Assembly (NCBI GenBank): GCA_017385345.1
Contig: JAFNRY010000088.1
Location: forward strand, 1-7,154
Length of the DNA stretch: 7,154 nt
Source of the DNA: Kiritimatiellia bacterium
GTDB lineage: Bacteria; Verrucomicrobiota; Kiritimatiellia; RFP12; UBA1067
Direction: 5' to 3'
Part shown: positions 1-5,994 of the stretch, piece after piece
How the letters are laid out: each line of letters opens with the position of its first letter
Position numbering within the stretch: the stretch's first letter is position 1
Position numbers and translations under genes: made by a program
The notes under the pieces: generated by a model
Told to the model about the DNA's origin: nothing
What the model saw: the letters and a program-made list of their open reading frames with translations, nothing else
The model's database searches: none

Positions 1-951
1 CCGGTCACCGAGATGTTCGCGAGGGCGCTCGCCGCGCGCGGCAGGAAAGTGGCGATACTCTCGCGCGGCTACAGGCGCAAGGAGGCGCCATGGTGGGAGA
101 GGATCTTCACGCAGGCTATAGAGCCGCCGCTCGTCGTCTCGGACGGCAGGCGCGTACTCCTCGACCCTGCCACGGGAGGAGACGAGCCGTACATGCTCGC
201 CTCCAACCTTCCCGGGGTGGCGGTGGTGGTGGACCGCGACCGCGTCAAGGCCGGCCGCTACGCGATCAAGCGCCTCGGATGCGACACGATAATACTCGAC
301 GACGGCTTCCAGTACAGAAAACTGAAGCATACGCTCGAGATAGTTCTCGTTGATTCTCTTTCGCCGTTCGGGAACGGCCACATGCTTCCGCGCGGCGTTT
401 TGCGCGAACGTGTAAAGAACATCTCGCGGGCCGACATAATCTTCGTGACGAAATGCAGGCCGGCGGCGGGGGGCGAGGAAACCGCCGGCGACGTCGTGGC
501 GCGGATCCGCGAATACAACCCGCACGCTCCGATCGTCAAATGCCGCCACGCGCCGAAGGTTCTCAGGGGAGTGTGGGACAAGGGAGAGAAGCCCCTCGGA
601 TGGCTCGAGGGAAAGACTCTATGCACGCTTTCCGGCATCGCTTCGCCGAAAGGCTTCGAAAACTCTCTCCGCGCACTGGGCTCGAAAGTCGTCTGGTGCG
701 AAAGATACGCCGACCACCATCGCTACGATCCGCAGGAAATACTCTACGCGCTCAACCGTTCGGCAGACATGGGAGCCGACGCTCTCGTGACGACCGAAAA
801 GGACGCGGTGCGGTTCCCGCGTCTCGAGACGAGCCCGGTGGAATGTCTTTATCTAAGGATAGCGATCGAAATACTGGAAGGAGAGCAGGCGTTCCGCGAC
901 GCCGTCGAGCGCATATGCACGCTCAGGCCGCGCGACGCCGCGATGCAATGA
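1..951 (+). CDS. lpxK: Tetraacyldisaccharide 4'-kinase LpxK (5' end cut off by window)
   Basis: LpxK phosphorylates the 4' position of the lipid A disaccharide precursor (DS-1-P to lipid IVA) at the inner face of the cytoplasmic membrane, a late step of lipid A synthesis. The reading frame is open from base 1. The first residues, PVTEMFARAL, match the part of LpxK immediately after the GGTGKT Walker A loop, so the true start lies upstream and roughly 40-60 residues are missing. Visible family marks, counting from base 1, are LSRGY near residues 20-24, GDEP near 61-64, LDDGFQ at 99-104 (the family's conserved catalytic-acid region), PFGNGHMLPRGVLRE near 122-136, and TTEKDAVRFP near the C-terminus. 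The 316 visible residues plus the missing part fit the usual length. The stop TGA shares bases with the next gene's ATG (ATGA at 948-951), suggesting translational coupling. The ATG at base 13 is an internal Met and not the start. Confidence 0.95.
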   Translation, partial: PVTEMFARALAARGRKVAILSRGYRRKEAPWWERIFTQAIEPPLVVSDGRRVLLDPATGGDEPYMLASNLPGVAVVVDRDRVKAGRYAIKRLGCDTIILDDGFQYRKLKHTLEIVLVDSLSPFGNGHMLPRGVLRERVKNISRADIIFVTKCRPAAGGEETAGDVVARIREYNPHAPIVKCRHAPKVLRGVWDKGEKPLGWLEGKTLCTLSGIASPKGFENSLRALGSKVVWCERYADHHRYDPQEILYALNRSADMGADALVTTEKDAVRFPRLETSPVECLYLRIAIEILEGEQAFRDAVERICTLRPRDAAMQ

Positions 952-1640
952 ACAAACCGCGCATATACGTCGGCATAGCGGAGATATGCCCGAAGGAAAA
1001 CTCGAGGCGCGACGTTTCTGTGTTCGCCGCCTACGCAGAGTCGGTTGCGAAAGGCGGGAACGTCCCCGTGGTCATACCGCGCTACGCTCCCGGCGGAGAC
1101 TTCGGGGCGTCGCTCGAACGCATCGACCTGCTTCTCGTCACGGGCGGACCGGACATCTCGCCGGAACGCTACGGAGAAAAGACGCTTCCCGGCACGGGGC
1201 CGCTGAATCCCGTGCGCGACCGGTTCGAGTTCGCGCTCGTGGCGGCCGCGCGCAAGGCCGGCACGCCCATCCTCGACATCTGCCGCGGGTGCCAGCTGCT
1301 CAACGTCGCGTTCGGCGGAACCCTCAGGCAGGAACTGCCGGAAGGAGGCGTGAAATACCACCGCAAGACGCGCCACCGCATAACAATCGACGACGGCTCG
1401 CTCCTCGGCGCGATGGTCGGCGAAAAGAAGCCTATCGTCAACTCGTCCCACCACCAGTGCGTGCGCGAGCCGGCGCTCGGCTTCGACGTCGTCGCGAGAG
1501 CGCCGGACGGCACGATCGAGGCGATCGAAAGCAAGTGCTACCGGGCCATGGGGCTGCAATTCCATCCCGAACGTCTTGTTTCGTTCGGGCACAACGCTCT
1601 CTGGAACGGATTCTTCTCGCGACTTTCAATGCTTGTCTGA
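948..1640 (+). CDS. Class I glutamine amidotransferase-like hydrolase, peptidase C26 (gamma-glutamyl-GABA hydrolase) family
   Basis: This 230-residue protein resembles the PuuD-type gamma-glutamyl hydrolases, cytoplasmic enzymes that split gamma-glutamyl amides with a Cys-His-Glu triad. Visible marks are VTGGPDISPERYGE at 64-77, the nucleophile elbow DICRGCQLLNVAFGGTL at 110-126 with C112 as likely nucleophile, NSSHHQ at 165-170, and LQFHPER at 203-209 with H206 and E208 as the likely rest of the triad. Length is close to the family norm. The ATG at 948 overlaps the lpxK stop and yields an N-terminus (PRIYVGIAEI) that starts directly in the first beta strand of the fold. No Shine-Dalgarno sequence is visible, consistent with coupled translation. 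The same frame is open well upstream inside lpxK, but that part is a shadow. The exact substrate is unknown. PuuD itself acts in putrescine breakdown, but no other putrescine gene is present, and related proteins act on other gamma-glutamyl compounds, so no gene symbol is given. Confidence 0.88.
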   Translation: MNKPRIYVGIAEICPKENSRRDVSVFAAYAESVAKGGNVPVVIPRYAPGGDFGASLERIDLLLVTGGPDISPERYGEKTLPGTGPLNPVRDRFEFALVAAARKAGTPILDICRGCQLLNVAFGGTLRQELPEGGVKYHRKTRHRITIDDGSLLGAMVGEKKPIVNSSHHQCVREPALGFDVVARAPDGTIEAIESKCYRAMGLQFHPERLVSFGHNALWNGFFSRLSMLV

Positions 1641-1642
1641 CC

Positions 1643-3697
1643 ATGAACGCCCTACGCTTCAAATCCGCCGTCAAGGCCGCCGCCTGCCTTCTTTCCATGT
1701 CGTGCGCGGCGGCTGTGCATGATATTCCCTTTTCCGCCATAAGGTTGCGCAAACCGCAAACGGACAATGCTGAAATCTGGAAGAGGACCTTCGCCCAATT
1801 CGTCAAGTATCGCGACGCGGTGGACGACGTATGGTTCTCGACGGGAATATGTTTTCCTCCGATGGCCGAGCACCGCGCGGCGGCCAAGAGGCTCGCGGCG
1901 GCGGCGGAAGACCTGCGCGGCGCCGGCATACTTCCTTCCCTGCAAATCCAGGCGACGATCGGGCACGGCGATTCGCTCGTCCACTACGCCGACAACAGAG
2001 GGCTGGCGTGGCAGACGTACGTGGCGAGCGACGGCACCGCGGCCGAGGCGATGAACTGCCCGCGGGCGCCGGAGTTCATCGCCTACATGAAAGAGATGGC
2101 CGCATTGTACGCGGCAGCGGTCAAGCCGTATTCCGTATGGATAGATGACGACATAAGAATAATCAACCATCACGGCGGGAACGGCGGTAGCAGCGGCTGG
2201 GGCTGCCATTGCGCACGTTGCACCGGTCTTTTCTCCGCGAAGGAGGGCAGGACCGGAGCGGCGGCGTGGACGCGCGAGACTCTCGTTGAGGCGATGAAAA
2301 GCGACAAAAAGCTCGAAGCGCGCTGGCGCGCGTTCGCATTCGACGGCGAAGCGCTGCTCGTGCGGGCGATAGCCGACGCGGTTCGCGCGGCCAGCCCGGG
2401 AACGCGAATGTGCGTGCAGCAGCCGGGCGCCTGCTTCGCCGAGCATCGCGCCTTGTACGAGGCCTGCCGCATGGCCACCGGGCTCCCGGTAGCCATGCGG
2501 CCCGGCGCCGGCTCGTACTACGACCACGACGCGCGCGCCCAGATCCGCAAAGCCTACATACTCGCTTTGCAGATGGATACCGTAGGCGTCCGCACGATGC
2601 CGTGGATCGACAGGATATGCAACGAGATTGAGACGTGCCCGAGGTCGTTCGCATGCCGCACGGGGCGCGGCGTGCTGCTTGAAGCGATTGAGGCGCTTTC
2701 CCAGGGCATGAACTCCATTTCGGCGCTTGCCATAGACGCGGGATTCGAGACGCCGGAATGGTACGGGGAGGAGATACTCGCGCCGCTCGCCCGCAACGCG
2801 GCGATGCTGAAACGGTACGTCGCGGCGAGCGAAGGGGCGGAACGCGCGGGCTACGGCGTCTGCGGGAGACCCGGCGAGGCGCTCCTCACGGGGTCTTTGC
2901 CGCTGAAGCCGCTCGCGGCGGGCGAACGCTCCGCGCTTGCGCGTTTCGTGACGAAAAAGGACGCGAAGAACGCGATCGAAGGCGGGAAGGAGGCCGTCGC
3001 TGCCTTGCTGGCGGAAGATCTCGTGCTCGACGGCGGCGCCGCCTGCGAACTTGCGGCCGCCGGCTACGGCGGCGAAATCGGCCTCGCGGCGGGGCCGGGG
3101 AATTGCATTCTGGCCGGCTACAGCCTTCGCGAGCGCTTCACCGCGGATCCGCTGAACGACGGATTCCTCGCGCGCGAAGCTCCGGTGGACGACGATGTCG
3201 CGATTTTGAAGCCGGCGGGAACCGCGCGGACGATTTCCGAATATTGCAGCGATATGAACGCGGCCGTCCGCCCGGGCGCGGCGGCGTACGTCTTTGAAAC
3301 GCCGGCAGGCAGGCGGCGCGCCGTCTTCGGAAACAACGTCTTCACCTCGGCTCTTGCGGTAGCGTCGGGCGACAGGATTCTGCAACTGCATCGCGTCGCA
3401 GACTGGGCGTCGCGGGGAAAGGCGCCGGCGGTGCTCGAGACTCCGACGCGATCCTTCGTGCAGCCGCGCACAAGAGCCGATGGTTCGACGGCATCAGTCG
3501 TGTTCGTGAATGCATCGGTGGGGACGGTACGCTCCGCAAGGCTCCGGCTCCGCGGAGTTCCGGCTGACAGGCGACATGCGACATGGCAGACTTTCGACGC
3601 GCCGGCCGTCCGGCTCGACATCGAACGCGAGGGCGGGGACGCGATCGTCGTTCTACCTCCGGTAGAAGGGTGGAACGCCGGGTGCCTTCTGCTTTGA
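1643..3697 (+). CDS. Exported GH42-like (beta-galactosidase-type) TIM-barrel protein, substrate unknown
   Basis: This is a 684-residue protein. Residues 1-24 form a signal peptide: basic start MNALRFK, hydrophobic core, then CAAA before VHD, fitting signal peptidase I cleavage near 24/25. C21 could be a lipidation site, but the preceding LSMS is a poor lipobox. Residues about 30-395 look like a glycosidase barrel. VWIDDDIRI (165-173) followed by GCHCARCTGLF (187-197) resembles the GH42 acid/base segment, where a DNE is followed by a Cys-x-Cys-x-x-Cys cluster. Residues about 400-580 resemble the middle domain of GH42-like enzymes (DLVLDGGAACELAAAGYGGEIG, split here as DLVLDGGAACEL and GYGGEIG, 459-480). 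The C-terminus (about 615-684) looks like a beta domain ending LPPVEGWNAGCLLL. A role in breaking down glycans outside the cytoplasm is inferred. Family membership is from pattern memory only. The ATG lies 2 bases after the previous stop without a clear ribosome site, suggesting coupling. Confidence 0.7.
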   Translation: MNALRFKSAVKAAACLLSMSCAAAVHDIPFSAIRLRKPQTDNAEIWKRTFAQFVKYRDAVDDVWFSTGICFPPMAEHRAAAKRLAAAAEDLRGAGILPSLQIQATIGHGDSLVHYADNRGLAWQTYVASDGTAAEAMNCPRAPEFIAYMKEMAALYAAAVKPYSVWIDDDIRIINHHGGNGGSSGWGCHCARCTGLFSAKEGRTGAAAWTRETLVEAMKSDKKLEARWRAFAFDGEALLVRAIADAVRAASPGTRMCVQQPGACFAEHRALYEACRMATGLPVAMRPGAGSYYDHDARAQIRKAYILALQMDTVGVRTMPWIDRICNEIETCPRSFACRTGRGVLLEAIEALSQGMNSISALAIDAGFETPEWYGEEILAPLARNAAMLKRYVAASEGAERAGYGVCGRPGEALLTGSLPLKPLAAGERSALARFVTKKDAKNAIEGGKEAVAALLAEDLVLDGGAACELAAAGYGGEIGLAAGPGNCILAGYSLRERFTADPLNDGFLAREAPVDDDVAILKPAGTARTISEYCSDMNAAVRPGAAAYVFETPAGRRRAVFGNNVFTSALAVASGDRILQLHRVADWASRGKAPAVLETPTRSFVQPRTRADGSTASVVFVNASVGTVRSARLRLRGVPADRRHATWQTFDAPAVRLDIEREGGDAIVVLPPVEGWNAGCLLL

Positions 3698-3710
3698 AAG
3701 ACGCGAAGTG

Positions 3711-3719
3711 TGCTATAAT
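3711..3719 (+). promoter_or_regulatory. Extended -10 promoter for serS and the pilin genes
   Basis: The sequence TGCTATAAT is a perfect extended -10 element: TG, one base, then the consensus TATAAT at 3714-3719. The expected transcription start is near 3726, giving a very short leader of about 16 bases before the serS ATG. A -35-like TTGAAA at 3694-3699 overlaps the stop codon of the upstream gene, but its spacer is only 14 bases, so the element probably relies on the TG extension. In this GC-rich window an exact match in the 44-base intergenic gap is unlikely to be chance. Confidence 0.72.
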
Positions 3720-3730
3720 TTCAAGCGAAT

Positions 3731-3734
3731 GGAG
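3731..3734 (+). promoter_or_regulatory. Ribosome binding site of serS
   Basis: GGAG lies 7 bases before the ATG at 3742. This good spacing selects 3742 as the serS start over any upstream in-frame codon, and agrees with the conserved SerS N-terminus MIDIKRLRED. Confidence 0.75.
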
Positions 3735-3741
3735 CAGAAAG

Positions 3742-5022
3742 ATGATTGATATCAAGAGGTTGAGAGAAGACTTCGACGGGACGGCAGCCGCCCTCGGGCG
3801 GCGTGGAGTGGAGAGGGCGTCGCTTGAAAAAGCGCGCGATCTGGACGCGAAACGCCGCGAATTGACGACCGAGACGGAAAATCTCAAGGCGCGCCGCAAC
3901 GCCGTCTCGAAGGAAATCGGGAAAATAGCGAAAGAGGGCGGCGACACGGCCGCGGCAAAAGAAGAAATGCGCAAAGTCGGCGACCGCATCGCCGAAATCG
4001 ACAGGGAGCTGTCGGGCGTCGAGTCTGAACTGCGCAACACGCTTCTTTCGATTCCCAACATCCCGGCCGCGGAAATCCCGACGGGTCTCGATTCGTCGGC
4101 GAACATGACGGTCCGGACGTGGGGCGAGTGGAAAGATCCGCCGTTCAAGATTCTCGACCACATCGCGATAGGGGAGAAGCTCGGCATTTTCGATTTTCCG
4201 CGCGGCGTGAAGCTTACGGGCACCGGCTTTCCGGTGATTCTCGGGCAGGGCGCGAAGCTGCAAAGGGCGCTCATACAATACATGCTCGATCTGCATTGCC
4301 GCGAACAAGGCTACACGGAAATGATGCCGCCTTTCACGGTAAACACCGCGTCGATGACGGGCACCGGCCAGCTTCCGAAGTTCGCCGAGGATCTGTACCA
4401 TTGCGAAATAGACGATTTCTGGCTGATACCGACAGCCGAAGTGCCGGTCACGAACTACTACCGCGACGACATCCTTTCCGCCAAGGATCTGCCGGTGAAG
4501 CTTACGGCGTACACGCCGTGCTTCAGACGCGAAGCGGGGAGCGCCGGGAAGATGACGCGCGGCATGCTGCGCGTGCACCAGTTCGACAAAGTCGAGATGG
4601 TGAACTTCGTCCATCCCGACACTTCCTTCGCGCAGCTCGAAACGCTCGTCAAGGAAGCCGGGGCGGTGCTTGAGGGGCTGGGGCTCCACTACAGGACGCT
4701 TCTTCTCTGCAGCGGCGACATGGGCTTTTCCGCCGCCAAATGCTACGACCTCGAACTCTGGGCCCCCGGCGAGAAGCAGTGGCTCGAAGTGTCCAGCTGT
4801 TCGTGTTTCACCGACTATCAGGCGAGACGGCTCAACTGCCGCTTCCGCGACGCGGACGGAAAGACCAAACTCGTCCATACGCTGAACGGATCCGGCGTGG
4901 CGCTGCCGCGGCTGATGGTGGCGCTTCTCGAACAGTGTCAGAACGAAGACGGATCGGTAACGATACCCGAAGTACTGCGTCCGTACATGGGCGGAACGGA
5001 AAGGCTCGAGCCGGTGCGATGA
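3742..5022 (+). CDS. serS: Seryl-tRNA synthetase (class II)
   Basis: SerS charges tRNA(Ser) with serine in the cytoplasm and is essential. The 426-residue length matches the bacterial family. Residues 1 to about 105 form the typical N-terminal start (MIDIKRLRED) and the long charged coiled-coil arm that grips the tRNA, followed by LLSIPNIP (101-108). The catalytic core shows TAEVPVTN (231-238), motif 2 with FRREAGSAG (261-269) leading to RGMLRVHQFDKVEM (273-286), and motif 3 with LNGSGVALPRLMVALLEQ (381-398). LEVSSCSCFTDYQARR (348-363) is the conserved serine-site region, with a small SSCSNC to SSCSCF change compared with the common form. All class II hallmarks are present, so the enzyme should be active. 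It has its own promoter and ribosome site. Its stop overlaps the start of a Flp-type prepilin gene (ATGA, 5019-5022), so the synthetase appears to be co-expressed with pilus subunits. Confidence 0.97.
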   Translation: MIDIKRLREDFDGTAAALGRRGVERASLEKARDLDAKRRELTTETENLKARRNAVSKEIGKIAKEGGDTAAAKEEMRKVGDRIAEIDRELSGVESELRNTLLSIPNIPAAEIPTGLDSSANMTVRTWGEWKDPPFKILDHIAIGEKLGIFDFPRGVKLTGTGFPVILGQGAKLQRALIQYMLDLHCREQGYTEMMPPFTVNTASMTGTGQLPKFAEDLYHCEIDDFWLIPTAEVPVTNYYRDDILSAKDLPVKLTAYTPCFRREAGSAGKMTRGMLRVHQFDKVEMVNFVHPDTSFAQLETLVKEAGAVLEGLGLHYRTLLLCSGDMGFSAAKCYDLELWAPGEKQWLEVSSCSCFTDYQARRLNCRFRDADGKTKLVHTLNGSGVALPRLMVALLEQCQNEDGSVTIPEVLRPYMGGTERLEPVR

Positions 5023-5165
5023 AGAAGAAAGGGCAGGCGACGGCGGAATACATCCTTGCATTCTGCGCTTTGATCGTCGTCGTCGCTGCCCTTGTCCGCT
5101 TCGCAAACGCGGCGCGGAACGCGGCGCGCGAAACGAACAGTCTGATGAGTTCGCCGTATCCGTAG
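5019..5165 (+). CDS. Flp/type IVb-type prepilin, first copy (48 aa)
   Basis: A 48-residue protein with the hallmarks of a Flp prepilin of the tight-adherence (Tad) pilus. A basic leader MKKKG is followed by QATAEY, placing Glu at +5 (E10) and Tyr at +6 (Y11) after the predicted prepilin-peptidase cut between G5 and Q6. A hydrophobic membrane/assembly helix spans about 12-28, then a short tail ends SSPYP. The predicted mature subunit is 43 residues. It would be inserted in the inner membrane, cut by a TadV/CpaA-type peptidase and assembled into the pilus. The ATG overlaps the serS stop codon. No good Shine-Dalgarno sequence lies at proper distance (AAAGG ends 14 bases upstream), so translation probably depends on ribosomes finishing serS, implying modest output. 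It may therefore be a minor pilin rather than the main one. The gene is easily missed because of its size. Confidence 0.85.
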   Translation: MKKKGQATAEYILAFCALIVVVAALVRFANAARNAARETNSLMSSPYP

Positions 5166-5279
5166 CAGGACGGGCGCGATAACGTCCGCCCGCCGGCATG
5201 GGCGCAGGGCGTCCGCGCACGGCATGGCAGACGGAGTGTTGTGAAATCGCGGCACGAAGGCCGCAAAGAAAGGAGCAGG
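5166..5279 (+). other. Intergenic spacer between the two pilin genes with two possible hairpins
   Basis: This 114-base spacer is the longest gap in the window. It holds a possible 6-bp stem CGGGCG/CGCCCG (5171-5176 with 5187-5192, 10-base loop), which competes with an alternative GGACG/CGTCC pairing (5168-5172 with 5183-5187). A second 5-bp stem GCGGC/GCCGC (5249-5253 with 5260-5264, 6-base loop) ends 6 bases before the ribosome site of the next gene. Neither stem is followed by a T-run, so they are not standard terminators. No convincing -10/-35 pair was found. CGGCATGG occurs twice (5194-5201 and 5220-5227), possibly by chance in GC-rich DNA. Confidence 0.35.
5269..5275 (+). promoter_or_regulatory. 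Strong ribosome binding site of the second pilin gene
   Basis: AAAGGAG is the strongest Shine-Dalgarno match in the window. It sits 4 bases before the ATG at 5280 and 10 bases before an in-frame ATG at 5286. Either could be used, and the two starts differ by only two residues of the leader that would be removed. It argues against the upstream in-frame GTG at 5241. Confidence 0.7.
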
Positions 5280-5462
5280 ATGAAAATGAAATCCAAAAAG
5301 GGCCAGACGATGGTGGAGTACATACTCATCATCAGTTTGATAGCGATAGCCCTCATCGCGGTGATCAAAACCTTCACGGGCAAAGTCAGCGACAAGTTCA
5401 ACGAAGCCGGGGACGAGATCGAGAGCGCCGGCGGGAGTTCTTCCAGCAGCAGTTCGTATTGA
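5280..5462 (+). CDS. flp: Flp-type prepilin, second copy, with polyserine tail (60 aa)
   Basis: A 60-residue Flp/type IVb prepilin. The leader MKMKSKKG ends at G8, the predicted prepilin-peptidase site, and is followed by QTMVEYILII with Glu at +5 (E13) and Tyr at +6 (Y14). A strongly hydrophobic helix spans about 15-29, then a charged amphipathic stretch (KTFTGKVSDKFNEAGDEIE, 30-48). The C-terminus is SAGG, seven serines and a final Tyr. The predicted mature subunit is 52 residues. Its strong ribosome site and separate position suggest it is the major pilus subunit, in contrast to the first copy. The tail would lie at the surface of a Flp-like fibre, where serines are candidates for glycosylation; that is inference. 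An in-frame GTG at 5241 would add 13 residues but lacks a ribosome site. The next gene starts 40 bases downstream. Confidence 0.9.
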   Translation: MKMKSKKGQTMVEYILIISLIAIALIAVIKTFTGKVSDKFNEAGDEIESAGGSSSSSSSY

Positions 5463-5492
5463 AATTCCCGGCGGCGCAAAGCCATACGGGCC

Positions 5493-5496
5493 GGAG
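5493..5496 (+). promoter_or_regulatory. Ribosome binding site of the TadE-like gene
   Basis: GGAG lies 6 bases before the ATG at 5503 and supports that start. The 40-base gap before the gene contains a weak possible pairing CCGGC/GCCGG (5468-5472 with 5490-5494) that would partly cover this site. Confidence 0.6.
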
Positions 5497-5502
5497 CCGG
5501 TT

Positions 5503-5994
5503 ATGCGCAAACAGAAGGGGAAGCGCGCACAGGCGATGATCGAGACGCTTTTCGCCATGATGCTCATCGTCTTCGTTTTCATGGAGGCGCTGCGCCTCTC
5601 GCGTATGATCCAGACGAAAACGGTGCTCGACCACGCCGCCGGGCGGGCGGCCAGGGCTAAGGCGGTCGGTTTCAACAGGTTCATGTGCGAAAAGTCGGCG
5701 CGGGCGGCGATGATTCCGGTTTCCGGGAAAAGATTGTGGCCGCAATACGGCGAATACGACACCGTCAGCCGCGTGGCGCAGTACATGGCGGCGGAAAACG
5801 CCGGACGCGCGAACGCCGTGCTCGAATACGCCGGATGGCACAATGCGGGCATATCAATCGATTCGCATCCCGGCCTCGCGCCTGTCGCGAATTCGAGAAT
5901 CGACGTCGAAGACCGTTTTTTCGGCTTCAGGGCGAGCGGCTCCGCGACGATTGAATCGCACTTTCCGTTTTACATGGACGAAGCAGGGCGATGA
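5503..5994 (+). CDS. tadE: TadE-like pseudopilin
   Basis: A 163-residue protein with a TadE-like N-terminus. A basic leader MRKQKGKRA is followed by QAMIETLFAMMLIVFVFMEA, in which E14 is at +5 relative to a possible cut before Q10. The hydrophobic helix covers about 15-30. The following RLSRMIQTKTVLDHAAGRAARAKA region (31-54) matches the helical continuation of TadE proteins, where a small-residue-rich, Arg-containing AAR-type segment follows the membrane helix. The rest is a soluble domain, presumably periplasmic, with one Cys (C62) and no recognised motif. TadE pseudopilins are cut by the same peptidase as Flp and are needed for pilus assembly. Here the residue before the cut is Ala instead of the usual Gly, so processing is uncertain. 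The gene's stop overlaps the start of the next gene (ATGA at 5991-5994), a sign of coupled expression. It could also be called a general TadE/TadG-like protein. Confidence 0.75.
   Translation: MRKQKGKRAQAMIETLFAMMLIVFVFMEALRLSRMIQTKTVLDHAAGRAARAKAVGFNRFMCEKSARAAMIPVSGKRLWPQYGEYDTVSRVAQYMAAENAGRANAVLEYAGWHNAGISIDSHPGLAPVANSRIDVEDRFFGFRASGSATIESHFPFYMDEAGR

Noticed and set aside
453..947. Possible long N-terminal extension of the C26 hydrolase, and likewise of the GH42-like gene from 986
   Set aside because: The extra residues are Arg-rich shadow sequence inside the preceding genes; the family-type N-terminus and signal peptide start at 948 and 1643.
1691..1711. Lipoprotein signal (lipobox) at C21 of the GH42-like protein
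   Set aside because: The preceding LSMS does not fit the usual lipobox well, with Met at -2 and Ser at -3; an AAA/V cleavage by signal peptidase I fits better, though lipidation is not fully excluded.
1652..3391. 579-codon open frame on the - strand opposite the GH42-like gene
   Set aside because: Its product is arginine-rich, low-complexity shadow sequence with no recognisable motif; long antisense frames are expected opposite high-GC genes, and the + strand gene has a signal peptide and family-like motifs.
5168..5192. Rho-independent terminator after the first pilin gene
   Set aside because: The stem is only 5-6 bp with a 10-base loop and no T-run follows.
3721..5220. 499-codon and 313-codon open frames on the - strand around serS
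   Set aside because: They run directly opposite the unmistakable serS gene, have no family resemblance and no ribosome site that stands out.
5231..5270. Separate promoter before the second pilin gene using TTGTGA at 5239-5244
   Set aside because: No acceptable -10 element lies at the expected distance.
5241..5279. GTG start at 5241 for the second pilin
   Set aside because: It lacks a ribosome site, whereas AAAGGAG directly precedes the ATG at 5280; the added residues would also make an unusually long leader.
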